From Candidatus Eremiobacteraceae bacterium (GTDB taxonomy: Bacteria > Vulcanimicrobiota > Vulcanimicrobiia > Eremiobacterales > Eremiobacteraceae), in assembly GCA_035710745.1 (NCBI GenBank), contig DASTCX010000019.1, forward strand, positions 1-64,000: 64,000 nt of DNA, read 5' to 3'. Numbering within the stretch: position 1 is the stretch's first letter; the number at the start of each line of letters is the position of its first letter. The notes below the pieces were generated by a model that saw only the letters and a list, made by a program, of their open reading frames with translations, ran no database searches and was not told the DNA's origin. Shown here one piece after another: positions 8,226 to 16,146 of this stretch. Position numbers and translations under genes: made by a program.

Positions 8226-8876
8226 ATGGCCGGAACTCAGCCGCCGAACGACGTCGTCATTTCTAAAGGCCGCTTCGAAGCCTTCAGCGATGGAGTCTTC
8301 GCGATCGCCATCACGCTGCTCGTGCTCGAACTCCATCCGCCCGATCTCGCCAACCCGAGCAACGGCAGCCTCGTGCGCGCGCTCCTCGCGATGTGGCCTG
8401 AATTTCTCGTCTACTGGGCGAGCTTCGCGACCATCGGCATCGTCTGGTTCAACCACTATGCGCTTTTCCACAATACTCGCGACGTGACGTATACCGCGCT
8501 CATCGCCAATCTAGCGCTGCTCTCGTTCGTCTGTTTCGTTCCGTTCACGACGCTACTCATCGCGCGCGAGGGCATGATCCCGATCGCGACGGCGCTATAC
8601 GGCATCGTCCTATTACTGCTCTCGGCCTGCTACAACGTGCTGTTGTACGTCGTGATGCTCCCGCCTGGCGAACGGGGCACCTTCATGGGCTTCTTGCGCC
8701 AACGCAATGCCTGGAACACCCTCGGTCCGGTGGTGTACGCGGGCGGCACCTTGCTCGCGTTCGTAAGCCCGCTCGCCAGCATCTTGCTCTTCTCGGCGAT
8801 CGCGGTCTTCTATCTGCTTCCTGGGACGGTGAGGAGCACGCTCGAGTCGACCGGGGGCGCTGATACCTCGACATAG
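8226..8876 (+). CDS. TMEM175-like (DUF1211) potassium channel protein
   Basis: 216 residues from the ATG at 8226; an ATG at 8181 would add 15 residues and neither start has a clear ribosome-binding site. The first helix carries RFEAFSDGVFAIAITLLVLEL, where the RxxxFSDG signature defines the TMEM175/DUF1211 family, a K+-selective channel whose pore is lined by hydrophobic residues of TM1. Six hydrophobic segments follow, the usual count for one bacterial TMEM175 unit; four units would form a channel. It is a monocistronic plus-strand gene whose 3' end overlaps the convergent metallopeptidase gene by 67 nt. Confidence 0.85.
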   Translation: MAGTQPPNDVVISKGRFEAFSDGVFAIAITLLVLELHPPDLANPSNGSLVRALLAMWPEFLVYWASFATIGIVWFNHYALFHNTRDVTYTALIANLALLSFVCFVPFTTLLIAREGMIPIATALYGIVLLLLSACYNVLLYVVMLPPGERGTFMGFLRQRNAWNTLGPVVYAGGTLLAFVSPLASILLFSAIAVFYLLPGTVRSTLESTGGADTST

Positions 8877-9742
8877 TCCGATCGGCGAAGACCTGATTCG
8901 AAAACCTTTTCGATCAGCGCGAACATCTTAGGATCTCGCGCCTTCAAGTCGAAGCGCGTCAGCGGGAGCCACGCGCAATGCGAGTCGTTGATTTCGAGAT
9001 AAGCTCGTACGCTCTCCGCGAAGTATTCGTCGAGTGCCGACGCGGCGTACTCGTTGACGAAGCCGGCGGTCGTGGCGAAACAACGTCGCAGTTCTTCGCT
9101 CTCGTAGGAGAAATACGAGCGCGGTTTTTTGGCGAGCACTGCGTCGAGGGCGTGAGCGAACTCATGGGCGACGGTCATCGTCATCGCCCGATCGCGCAAT
9201 AGGATCCGCTTTTCCTCGACGACGAACAACCCTGAAGGCGGAGCGCTCCAATCGTCGATTCCGGGCACGAGCCGGGCGACTGCACGTGAGAATTCCGCAT
9301 ATCGCTTGCGTTCGGGCACAATCGAGATGTGCACGTCGCCCGCAACGGCAGCCGCAAGCGCGTTCTCACCGAACGCTGAAAGCGCTTTCACGATCTTTGC
9401 GGGCGGGCGTGCATCGAACATCGCCCGCACGGCCCGCGTCGCAACGCGGGTGGATGCCGGCGCTACGATGCTCGGGACCGCGTTGAAAGGTTCGGACACG
9501 ATGAGCGCGTCGCCGAGCTGGTACGCCGCGATGTGCGGGTTTTGGAGGCGTCGCAGGGATCCCACGATCCGATCGATGTCGCCCGCCGGCGGCGCCCTGC
9601 GAAGCAACGACCGGCGCCGCTGCATCAGGCGCGTGCGGGTGGTTTCGACTGCGAACGCCGTCACCTCGTCGTCGCAGACGACGAGCCGTGACGTATCGGG
9701 TGGTCTGTCGAGGTTCGCGAGAACCACCCGGCGGCGCGGCAT
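8810..9742 (-). CDS. HEXXH zinc metallopeptidase (lethal factor/PPEP-like)
   Basis: 310 residues without signal peptide, so probably cytosolic. The motif TVAHEFAHALD near residue 195 supplies two zinc-ligand histidines and the catalytic Glu; about 40 residues later ALDEYFAESVRAYL offers the Glu ligand in the form EYFAE, which is typical of the anthrax lethal factor/Pro-Pro endopeptidase (M34, ATLF-like) group. The N-terminal 170 residues are not recognised. The substrate is unknown. The last 67 nt overlap the convergent TMEM175-like gene; whether the final residues are native cannot be told from sequence alone. Confidence 0.8.
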   Translation of the reverse strand: MPRRRVVLANLDRPPDTSRLVVCDDEVTAFAVETTRTRLMQRRRSLLRRAPPAGDIDRIVGSLRRLQNPHIAAYQLGDALIVSEPFNAVPSIVAPASTRVATRAVRAMFDARPPAKIVKALSAFGENALAAAVAGDVHISIVPERKRYAEFSRAVARLVPGIDDWSAPPSGLFVVEEKRILLRDRAMTMTVAHEFAHALDAVLAKKPRSYFSYESEELRRCFATTAGFVNEYAASALDEYFAESVRAYLEINDSHCAWLPLTRFDLKARDPKMFALIEKVFESGLRRSDYVEVSAPPVDSSVLLTVPGSR

Positions 9743-9796
9743 TGCCGCAGTTTACCGCCGCCTTGTGATTGGGATGTTGCGGGGCCGTGAAGGATA

Positions 9797-9856
9797 GGCC
9801 GCGTCGGTCGAGCTGAAGCTCGACCGCTACAAACCGAGCTTGGCTCGGCCTGCTAC
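9797..9856. repeat. Palindrome mosaic: family A (A3) followed by degenerate B
   Basis: GGCCGCGT flank, A3 stem GGTCGAGCT/AGCTCGACC around GA, CTAC flank, then a B-like hairpin CCGAGC-TTG-GCTCGG at about 9834-9848 with tail CCTGCTACTT. The tail contains, on the minus strand, the TAG stop of the downstream deacetylase-like gene. Confidence 0.85.
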
Positions 9857-10767
9857 TTCACGAGCGTCTTGGCGTCGACGAAGGCGAAGCCGGCAGCTTC
9901 CATCTGCGGCACCATCGTCTCGAGCGCCTGATACGTGGCCGGGAACGGATGCCCGATCGCGATCGCGGTACCGTTCTTCTTCGCGGTCGCCTCGAGTTGC
10001 CGGATCTGGCCTTCGATATACGGCACGTTCACTGAATCATCGAGGAAGACGTCGCGCTCGGCGGTCGGTACGCCGAGCTCGCGCGCGGTCGATGCGCCGA
10101 CGGTCGTCATCGCCGTCATCGAATCGATGAAGAACATGTCGTTGTGCTTCAATATGTCGATGACGTCGCGCATGACGCGCGGGTCGCTCGACGCTTTCGA
10201 GCCCATGTGGTTGTTCGCGCCGGGCAGCGGCGGGAGCGAGGCGATATCCGCATTGAGCTGCGTATCGATCTGCGCATCAGTCATCTCGGTCGATATCTCG
10301 CCGGGTCCTGGATGCGCCCCGGACGAGAACGGCTCCATCGGTATGTGGAGCATGACGGCTTTGCCGGCCGCAACGGCGTCTGCCGCGACTTCTTTGCCGT
10401 GTGGCGTCATGGGCAGGATCGATAGCGTCAGGGGGATCGGCAACTTCAAGAAGACGAGATCGCGGGGCAGGCTGTAGCCGCAATCGTCGATGATGATCGC
10501 GATGCGCGGCGCGCCGCTCGGAGCCGGCGACGGCGAAGGCGCTGGGCTGATCGACTCCAGCGGCGACGGAGTTTCAGAAGTGGTAGGCGTCGGCGACGTG
10601 ACGGCGACGTGGTGTGCCGGCGTTCGCCCGCCGAAATAACCCGCGAATTGGCGCTCGACGACGAAGATGATGACGACCAACACGAGGACGACCGCGATGA
10701 TAAGCGGCAGTCCGGCTCGACGGTTTCGGGCTTGTCGGCGAACCGGTCGCCGGCGGCGAGATGCCAT
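9853..10767 (-). CDS. Divergent polysaccharide deacetylase family protein (YibQ/DUF610)
   Basis: 304 residues with one N-terminal membrane anchor (about 20-38) after a very basic tail, then a Ser/Pro/Thr-rich linker (about 50-88) and the enzymatic fold in the periplasm or outside. Family signatures are IAIIIDDCGYS, LTLSILPMTPHG, AVMLHIPMEP, NHMGSKASSD, FFIDSMT and GHPFPAT. DUF610 proteins resemble NodB-type polysaccharide deacetylases but their substrate is not established. It lies alone between two blocks of palindromes, and its stop codon TAG is part of a B-element flank. Confidence 0.88.
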   Translation of the reverse strand: MASRRRRPVRRQARNRRAGLPLIIAVVLVLVVIIFVVERQFAGYFGGRTPAHHVAVTSPTPTTSETPSPLESISPAPSPSPAPSGAPRIAIIIDDCGYSLPRDLVFLKLPIPLTLSILPMTPHGKEVAADAVAAGKAVMLHIPMEPFSSGAHPGPGEISTEMTDAQIDTQLNADIASLPPLPGANNHMGSKASSDPRVMRDVIDILKHNDMFFIDSMTAMTTVGASTARELGVPTAERDVFLDDSVNVPYIEGQIRQLEATAKKNGTAIAIGHPFPATYQALETMVPQMEAAGFAFVDAKTLVK

Positions 10768-10804
10768 GTCGTGCGACAGTTCGCATCAGCGTGGGTTTGG
10801 ACCT

Positions 10805-10978
10805 AGCCGAGCTTCGCTCGGCCTACTTCATCTACCACTTGGACTGGCCGCGGCGGTCGAGATGAATCTCGACCGCTCCCTATCTCTCAAGCAAGGCCGC
10901 GGCGGTCGAGATGAATCTCGACCGCTCCCTATCTCTCAAGCAAGGCCGCGGCGGTCGAGATGAATCTCGACCGCTCCC
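10805..10978. repeat. Family B palindrome plus three tandem family A units
   Basis: B core GCCGAGC/GCTCGGC at 10805-10821 with CTACTTCAT tail. Three identical A1 elements start at 10846, 10895 and 10944, each 35 bp and separated by the same 14-bp spacer, so the unit is 49 bp. Identical spacers show local tandem duplication and rule out a CRISPR array. Confidence 0.95.
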
Positions 10979-10990
10979 TGTGTCTTTATT

Positions 10991-11476
10991 CTAGGGTGAG
11001 GGCGTCGTCGCGGGTTGCACGACGTTCGGGATCGGCGCGCCCTTGAGCGCGTGGACGACGATGTCCAACCGCTCCTGTGAGAGCACATTGCCCGACGGGT
11101 CGAGGATCTTCACGAGGATGTACTTCGTGCCCGACAGCGCGACGGCCGCGCCGTTCATCGGAAACGTGTAATCCTTGTCGACGACAAAGCCGAACGGCGA
11201 CGCCGGCAGGCTCTGATCGACCTGTTCGGTCTGGCTCGCGAGCATCGAGTCCGTGGCATTGAACACCGCGAACTGGACTGAGGTGAGCGGGATGTGCCCG
11301 AAGCCCTTCGCCACGACATGCGCGTGGACGGTCTCGGACGTATCGAGAAGGCCGACGATGAGCGGGTTAGGCGTTAACGTTAATGAGAGCGAGTGATCGT
11401 TGCAACCAGCGGCCATGCCGGCAGCTGCAATGGAGAGCGCCGCGGCGGCCGCCGCGATCGGCTTTCGGAAGAGCAT
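10991..11476 (-). CDS. Lipoprotein downstream of the secretin, unknown function
   Basis: 161 residues; AAAGGA precedes the ATG at 11476. A long alanine-rich signal ends in GMAAGC, a lipoprotein cleavage site. The mature part looks like an all-beta, Ig-like domain (LTLTPNPLIVG, KYILVKILDPSGNVLS) and has no enzyme motif. It follows the secretin gene by 18 nt in the same direction. That position fits a secretin-associated (pilotin-like or periplasmic) lipoprotein, but this is only context. Confidence 0.7.
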   Translation of the reverse strand: MLFRKPIAAAAAALSIAAAGMAAGCNDHSLSLTLTPNPLIVGLLDTSETVHAHVVAKGFGHIPLTSVQFAVFNATDSMLASQTEQVDQSLPASPFGFVVDKDYTFPMNGAAVALSGTKYILVKILDPSGNVLSQERLDIVVHALKGAPIPNVVQPATTPSP

Positions 11477-11494
11477 CGATGTCCTTTCGTCCTG

Positions 11495-13144
11495 TTACGG
11501 AGTCGGAGTCGGCGCGGGCGCGGCGGATTGAGCGGGCGCCGGCGACGAGCCGGGTTCAGGCACGATGTGCGGTGTGATCGTGATGATCAGATTCGTGTCC
11601 TGACGGGTCTCCGTGTAGAAACGAAATAGCGCGCCTACAAGTGGCAGGTCGCCGAGAATCGGTATCTTCTGGAGATTTCGGATGTCCCGCTGTTGGAGCA
11701 GGCCGCCTATCACCAGCGTCTGCCCCTCCAATAGATTGACGCGCGTCTGCGCCTGACGCGTCGAGATCTGCGGATCGTTGCTTGACGTAAAACCAGTCAC
11801 CGACGATACGACCGAATAGATATCCGCGTTGACGCCGCCGCCGGTCGTGATGTGCGGCAATATCTGGAGGTTGACGCCGACGTTGATGTACTCGACCTGG
11901 CTCGACACAGCCGTCGCGCCGTTGAAGCCGACCGGCGTCGTCACGCGGATCGGCAACGAGTCGCCGGTGAGGATCGAAGCGGGCACGCCGTCTTCGGTCA
12001 GGATCTTCGGCGATGCGAGGACGCGTGCGAGCCCCTTGCTGACGAGCAAGAAGATGTTCGACTGTATCGCGAGCGAGCCCGGCACAGCACCGGCCGGAAG
12101 CGCGCCCATGATCGCCGCTTGCGTGTTGAAGATGCGGGTGATCGGGTCGGTCGTCGTCTGGTTATAGTCGAGGCCGAGCGCTTTTGCGCCGCTCTCCGTC
12201 ACCTCGAGCACTTCGGTGTCGAGCAGGACGCTCTGGACGGGGACGTCGAGCAGCTTGATCATCTGCTCGGCTTGCGCGATTTCAGCAGGCGTGCCGGTCA
12301 GGATGACCGCGTTGAGCCGGCGGTCGATGGCGATGTTGTCGCTGATGCGCTGACCCATCGCGTTGCCGTTCTCGCCGCCGTAATTGCCGTTGTTGTAGCC
12401 GCCGAACGGCTGTTGGAAGCCGCCGCCGTTGAATCCGCCTGCGTTGAAGCCGCCGTTGACGGGGCCTTGGAAACCGCCGCCGTTGAAGCCGCCGCCGTTA
12501 TCGGACTGCGATCCGAACTGCGACGGCTGCGGATTGAAGACGCTCGTCGGTGCGACCTCGCCATTGCTCGTCAATATGCCGACGACTTCGGACACGTCCG
12601 CGTAGTGCAGCCGGATCAACTTCGTGATCTGCGGACCGCCGGGCGTGCTCGGCGCCGGCGCCTGATATTGGTTCTGTTGCGGCTGGAACGGGTTGCGATA
12701 ACCGTTGTTCGACCCGCCCGACGCCGGCGGCACATCGATGATGTAGACGCCGTTGCCGCCGCCGGGCCCGAAAGTCGGATGGACCGGCCCGCTCAAGGCG
12801 AGCGCGATGCTCAGGCCTCCCGGAAACGACGACACGTTGATCGTCGTCAGCGGCCCGAGGTTGATCGGCATGATGTTCTGGATCGTGGACGCAGCCGTCG
12901 CGCCCTGTACTTGGAAGATGACGGTCGTCGCGGCGCCGGCGGTCAATTGCCGGATCGAGGCCGGCGCGCTGAACTGGAGCAGCACGCGGACATGCTGATT
13001 CGGCAGCACCTGCGTCTGGACCGATTGCAGCACGGTCGTCGCCGAGGACGCCGGCTGCGACCCACCGAGAGCCGTCGCGATGCCGAAAGTAAGCGACAAG
13101 AAGATGATTGCGAGCCGTCGATGCAACTGCGAAAGGTCGAACAC
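11495..13144 (-). CDS. Secretin (PilQ/GspD-type outer-membrane pore)
   Basis: 549 residues, GTG start at 13144 preceded by GGAGGA. A signal peptide (about 1-35) is followed by an AMIN-like domain (about 38-140) with FSAPASIRQL and FPGGLSIAL. An N-domain contains KLIRLHYADVSEVVGIL and is interrupted by a Gly/Asn/Gln/Phe-rich stretch (about 200-260). The second half of the N-domain carries NIAIDRRLNAVILTGTP and IKLLDVPVQSVLLDTEVLEV. The C-terminal secretin domain ends with TRVNLLEGQTLVIGGLLQ and KIPILGDLPLVGALFR, the diagnostic gate motifs. It should form the outer-membrane ring of a type IV pilus or type II-like system, but no pilin or assembly ATPase gene is in the window. Confidence 0.92.
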   Translation of the reverse strand: MFDLSQLHRRLAIIFLSLTFGIATALGGSQPASSATTVLQSVQTQVLPNQHVRVLLQFSAPASIRQLTAGAATTVIFQVQGATAASTIQNIMPINLGPLTTINVSSFPGGLSIALALSGPVHPTFGPGGGNGVYIIDVPPASGGSNNGYRNPFQPQQNQYQAPAPSTPGGPQITKLIRLHYADVSEVVGILTSNGEVAPTSVFNPQPSQFGSQSDNGGGFNGGGFQGPVNGGFNAGGFNGGGFQQPFGGYNNGNYGGENGNAMGQRISDNIAIDRRLNAVILTGTPAEIAQAEQMIKLLDVPVQSVLLDTEVLEVTESGAKALGLDYNQTTTDPITRIFNTQAAIMGALPAGAVPGSLAIQSNIFLLVSKGLARVLASPKILTEDGVPASILTGDSLPIRVTTPVGFNGATAVSSQVEYINVGVNLQILPHITTGGGVNADIYSVVSSVTGFTSSNDPQISTRQAQTRVNLLEGQTLVIGGLLQQRDIRNLQKIPILGDLPLVGALFRFYTETRQDTNLIITITPHIVPEPGSSPAPAQSAAPAPTPTP

Positions 13145-13166
13145 GAGTCCTCCGTGTCCCGTTCAG

Positions 13167-14459
13167 CTAGCCCGTTGAAGCGACTTTTGCGCTCGCCGTC
13201 GGCTCGCCTTCTCGCCGGCTGAAAAGCCACAAGAGATCGACCATCACGAGGTTTACCACCATGCTCGAACCTCCGTATGAGAAGAACGGCAGTGTGATTC
13301 CTGTGAGCGGCAAGAGTCCTAGGACCCCGCCGACGATGACGAAGACTTGGATGCCGATGGTCGCCGCGAAACCGATCGCGAGCAACGAGCTGAATCGATC
13401 GGATGCGTAAAACGCGATGCGGATGCCGCGCACGACGAGCGCGAGATACAACGCGAGCAACGCGAGCGCGCCTGAGACGCCGAACTCTTCTCCCCACGCG
13501 GCGTAGACGTAATCGGTCGGCGCATCGGGGATGAATCCCGGATGGCCGAGATGATAGCCCGCGCCGAACAATCCGCCATTCGCGAGCGCGAACAGCGCTT
13601 GCTCCGCCTGATAGCCACGCCCAAGCGGATCGCTCCACGGATCTTGCCACACGGCGATGCGCGTCTGCACGTAGCCGAAATGCGATGCGACGAACCACGC
13701 GCCGACCGCGAACACGACGACGGCGACCGCGATGAGATCGAGCCGCCGCGACGCGACGTAGAGCATGACGAGGAAGATGCCGAGGAACAAGAACGCCTCG
13801 CCGACGTCGCGCTGCATGACGAGCGTGACTATCGACACGCCCCAGCCGAGCACGAGTGGGCCGAGCAGCCGGAGATTCGCCCCGAGATCGGTCGGCGCAA
13901 GCGCACCGATGGCGGCTCCGTTCTCGGTGAGATACGCGGCCATGAAGAAGACCATGAAGATCTTGACGATCTCCACCGGCTGCACTTCGAACGAGCCGAA
14001 GCTGAACCATAACCGCGCGCCGTTCACCTCGGTGCCGAAGAACTGGAGCAGCGCGAAGAGTACGATCGACGCGACGACCCACGTGTACTTGACGTGCACG
14101 AGCCGCCGATATTCGCGCAGCAGTCGTTGCCCCGCGACGATGATGCCCAAGCCCACCGCGATCCAGATCGCTTGATGATCGCCGAGCTTCGGGTCGAGCC
14201 GCGCGACCGCGAGAACGCCGAGCGTACATGCGGCGGCGACGAGAGGCCAAAGCGCTTCATCGAGCTCCGATGCATCCGGCGTGACGACGCGGATGAGGAT
14301 GAAGCCGATAGCCGGCAGCGCAAGTAGCCACCATGGGATCGAGGCCGCGATCGGAAGCAGCAAGATGAGCGCCACAGCGGCGCAGCAGAGGACGACGTAA
14401 AGCGGAAGAGCGGTGCGCGCGGCGCGCGGAAGCGTCAGTGCCGAGATTGCGCCTGCCAC
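13167..14459 (-). CDS. SEDS-family peptidoglycan polymerase (FtsW/RodA/SpoVE)
   Basis: 430-residue polytopic inner-membrane protein with about ten helices. GTEVNGARLWFSFGSFEVQP matches the RG/ARxWI..xxxQPSE signature, MQRDVGEAFLFLGIFLVML the QPDxG-like segment, and LTGITLPFFSYGGSSMVVNL the highly conserved C-terminal SEDS motif. SEDS proteins polymerise lipid II glycan strands, usually with a class B PBP. The GTG start lies inside the end of the PP2C gene (25-nt overlap). As in mycobacterial and Firmicute clusters it sits next to FHA and PP2C genes, but no kinase or transpeptidase is adjacent. FtsW versus RodA cannot be decided here. Confidence 0.92.
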   Translation of the reverse strand: MAGAISALTLPRAARTALPLYVVLCCAAVALILLLPIAASIPWWLLALPAIGFILIRVVTPDASELDEALWPLVAAACTLGVLAVARLDPKLGDHQAIWIAVGLGIIVAGQRLLREYRRLVHVKYTWVVASIVLFALLQFFGTEVNGARLWFSFGSFEVQPVEIVKIFMVFFMAAYLTENGAAIGALAPTDLGANLRLLGPLVLGWGVSIVTLVMQRDVGEAFLFLGIFLVMLYVASRRLDLIAVAVVVFAVGAWFVASHFGYVQTRIAVWQDPWSDPLGRGYQAEQALFALANGGLFGAGYHLGHPGFIPDAPTDYVYAAWGEEFGVSGALALLALYLALVVRGIRIAFYASDRFSSLLAIGFAATIGIQVFVIVGGVLGLLPLTGITLPFFSYGGSSMVVNLVMVDLLWLFSRREGEPTASAKVASTG

Positions 14460-15553
14460 TTGGCGACGACGGCGTTAGCCGCGGTCGGCGTGCTCACCGG
14501 ATAGCCGCTATCGACTTCGCGTTGCTCGGCGACCGTCAACGACGAGACTTCGAGCGTGTAGGGCGCGCGTTCGATGTGAAGCGGCAAACCCATGAACGTG
14601 TCCGGCGAGCCGGCAAACAATCCGACGTCGCCGCTCGAGTCCGCAGCGAGGTAGAGATGACCGTCGCCGAACCAGAAGTTGCGAGCGACGGCGCCGGTGA
14701 TGAAGAACAGGACGACGGCAGCCGCGAACGCGGTAAGCGCACGCCACGGCGGGATCGTCGACAGCGTGACGGTCTCGACCGGCGGCCCGTGCACGGTCGC
14801 GTTGCGCGCGAGAATGACGGTCGCGTTATCCGTGCTGCCCGACGCCCGCGCCGCCGCGACGACTCGCTCGGCCGCGGCGCGCGCACTCTCGCGCGTCATC
14901 GCCGCGTTTTGCAGTTCCGCCGAGCCGAGCACGCGCGACGCGCCATCCGTGCACAACATGAGCGCGTCGTGGCTGTGCAGCGTATAGTGCGCGATCTTCG
15001 TCTTCAGCGCGCTGGCTTGCTCGACGCCGAGCGCTTGCGGCAGGAGCGCGGGTCCAAAGGACTTTCGGGCGGGCCCCGCCTGTTGCGGCGCGCCGCTGCG
15101 GACGTATTCGGGGAACAGCGACTCGTCGCTCGTCAGTTGGACGAGCTCGCCGCGTCGCAGTAAGTACGCGCGCGAGTCGCCGATGTGCGCGATGAAGGCC
15201 TGATTGCTGACGACGAGCGCGAGCGTGCACGTCGAGCATGCGGAGACGAGGTCTTCGGTGGCGCCCCCGAGCCGGAGCAGCCGTTCGTTGCCTTCTGCGA
15301 ATGCTGAGACGAGCAGCTCGCGCATGTCGTTCGCGGTGAGGCTTCGCGGAGGAAACGTGGCGCGACGCAATTCGCGTCGGATGACGTCGCGAATCGCATC
15401 GAGCACGATCGCCGCCGACGGAACGTCTTGCGGTCTACCGAAACCGTCGGCCACCGCAAGCAACGTCACATTGCGGTGCAGCTGCTCGTGACACCATGCA
15501 TCATCGTTGCATCGCTGGCCGCTGCCGACGTCGGTGGTGACCGCAACCTCCAT
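14435..15553 (-). CDS. PP2C-family Ser/Thr phosphatase with membrane anchor
   Basis: 372 residues. The catalytic domain shows the metal-binding Asp motifs: TDVG (D8), CNDDAW (15-20), AVADGFG (D36), the HIGDSRAYLLRRGEL segment, LCTDGASR and STDNATVILAR. It resembles PrpC/Stp/PstP phosphatases that reverse Hanks-type kinase phosphorylation. A single transmembrane helix near residues 270-290 separates it from a roughly 80-residue extracytoplasmic tail, as in PstP. It follows the FHA gene by 8 nt and overlaps the SEDS gene, so all three are co-translated. The matching kinase is not in this window. Confidence 0.92.
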   Translation of the reverse strand: MEVAVTTDVGSGQRCNDDAWCHEQLHRNVTLLAVADGFGRPQDVPSAAIVLDAIRDVIRRELRRATFPPRSLTANDMRELLVSAFAEGNERLLRLGGATEDLVSACSTCTLALVVSNQAFIAHIGDSRAYLLRRGELVQLTSDESLFPEYVRSGAPQQAGPARKSFGPALLPQALGVEQASALKTKIAHYTLHSHDALMLCTDGASRVLGSAELQNAAMTRESARAAAERVVAAARASGSTDNATVILARNATVHGPPVETVTLSTIPPWRALTAFAAAVVLFFITGAVARNFWFGDGHLYLAADSSGDVGLFAGSPDTFMGLPLHIERAPYTLEVSSLTVAEQREVDSGYPVSTPTAANAVVAKWQAQSRH

Positions 15554-15561
15554 GGTCGCCG

Positions 15562-16005
15562 CTACCCTTTCGGATTTTTCGAGCCTCGGACCGCAAGGCC
15601 GAGAAAAACTATTTTGGCGGCTCCGAGGGCAATCCTGTCGCCGCGTCGCAGCGCGGTCGGTCCGTCAGCTGGGCGACCATTCACATATGTACCGTTTGTC
15701 GAGTCGAGGTCCTCGATGGACGGGCCTGCGTCACATCGTATACGAGCGTGATGCTTGCTGACCGTCGATTCGTCGACCACGAGATCGCAGCCGGGAGCTC
15801 GGCCGATCGTCGCGCCGTCGTTCAACTCGACCGTTTGGACAGCTCGTCCGCGGACGCTTACCTTGAGGCGAGCGGCGACCGCCTGTCCTGCAGCGGCCGG
15901 CTCTTGTCGCACGATGTCGGGGTCGCGCAGCGCCCAGACAGCGAGAACGAACGCTGCCACGATCGTGCCGAGCGATTCCCACTGTATCGCTGCGACCGCA
16001 TTCAT
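15562..16005 (-). CDS. Membrane-anchored FHA-domain protein
   Basis: 147 residues: an N-terminal transmembrane segment (about 10-27), then an FHA domain (about 47-140). Phosphothreonine-binding residues are visible: R69 in TIGRAPGCD, S83 and H86 in STVSKHHARI, and N104 in DSTNGTYVNG. It resembles FhaB-type adaptors that recruit phosphorylated cell-wall proteins. It is the first gene of the FHA-PP2C-SEDS group, which implies a Ser/Thr kinase elsewhere in the genome. A block of palindromes separates it from rsmB upstream. Confidence 0.92.
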   Translation of the reverse strand: MNAVAAIQWESLGTIVAAFVLAVWALRDPDIVRQEPAAAGQAVAARLKVSVRGRAVQTVELNDGATIGRAPGCDLVVDESTVSKHHARIRCDAGPSIEDLDSTNGTYVNGRPADGPTALRRGDRIALGAAKIVFLGLAVRGSKNPKG

Positions 16006-16026
16006 ATATTAATCTTCAATTGGGTT

Positions 16027-16146
16027 GGAGCGGTCGACCTTTATGGTCGACCGCCGCGGCCTCGCCTGGTCAGCCGAGCTTCGCTCGGCCTGCTACATTA
16101 CTAAAAAGCTAGGCCGCGGCGGTCGAGATAAATCTCGACCGCTACA
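16027..16146. repeat. Palindrome mosaic A2-B-A1
   Basis: A2 element at 16027-16061 in reverse orientation (GGAG flank first, stem GGTCGACC twice around TTTAT, CCGCGGCC last); B core at 16073-16089 with tail CTGCTACATTA; A1 at 16112-16146 in forward orientation with a CTAC flank. The last flank gives the TAG stop codon of rsmB at 16142-16144. Confidence 0.95.

Noticed and set aside
10846-10978. CRISPR-like array
   Set aside because: Three repeats with regular spacing, but the spacers are identical, the repeat itself is interspersed genome-style, and no cas genes are near.
11852-13222. 456-codon plus-strand frame opposite the secretin gene
   Set aside because: Shadow of the secretin; the composition is Arg/Asp-rich and no motif is visible.
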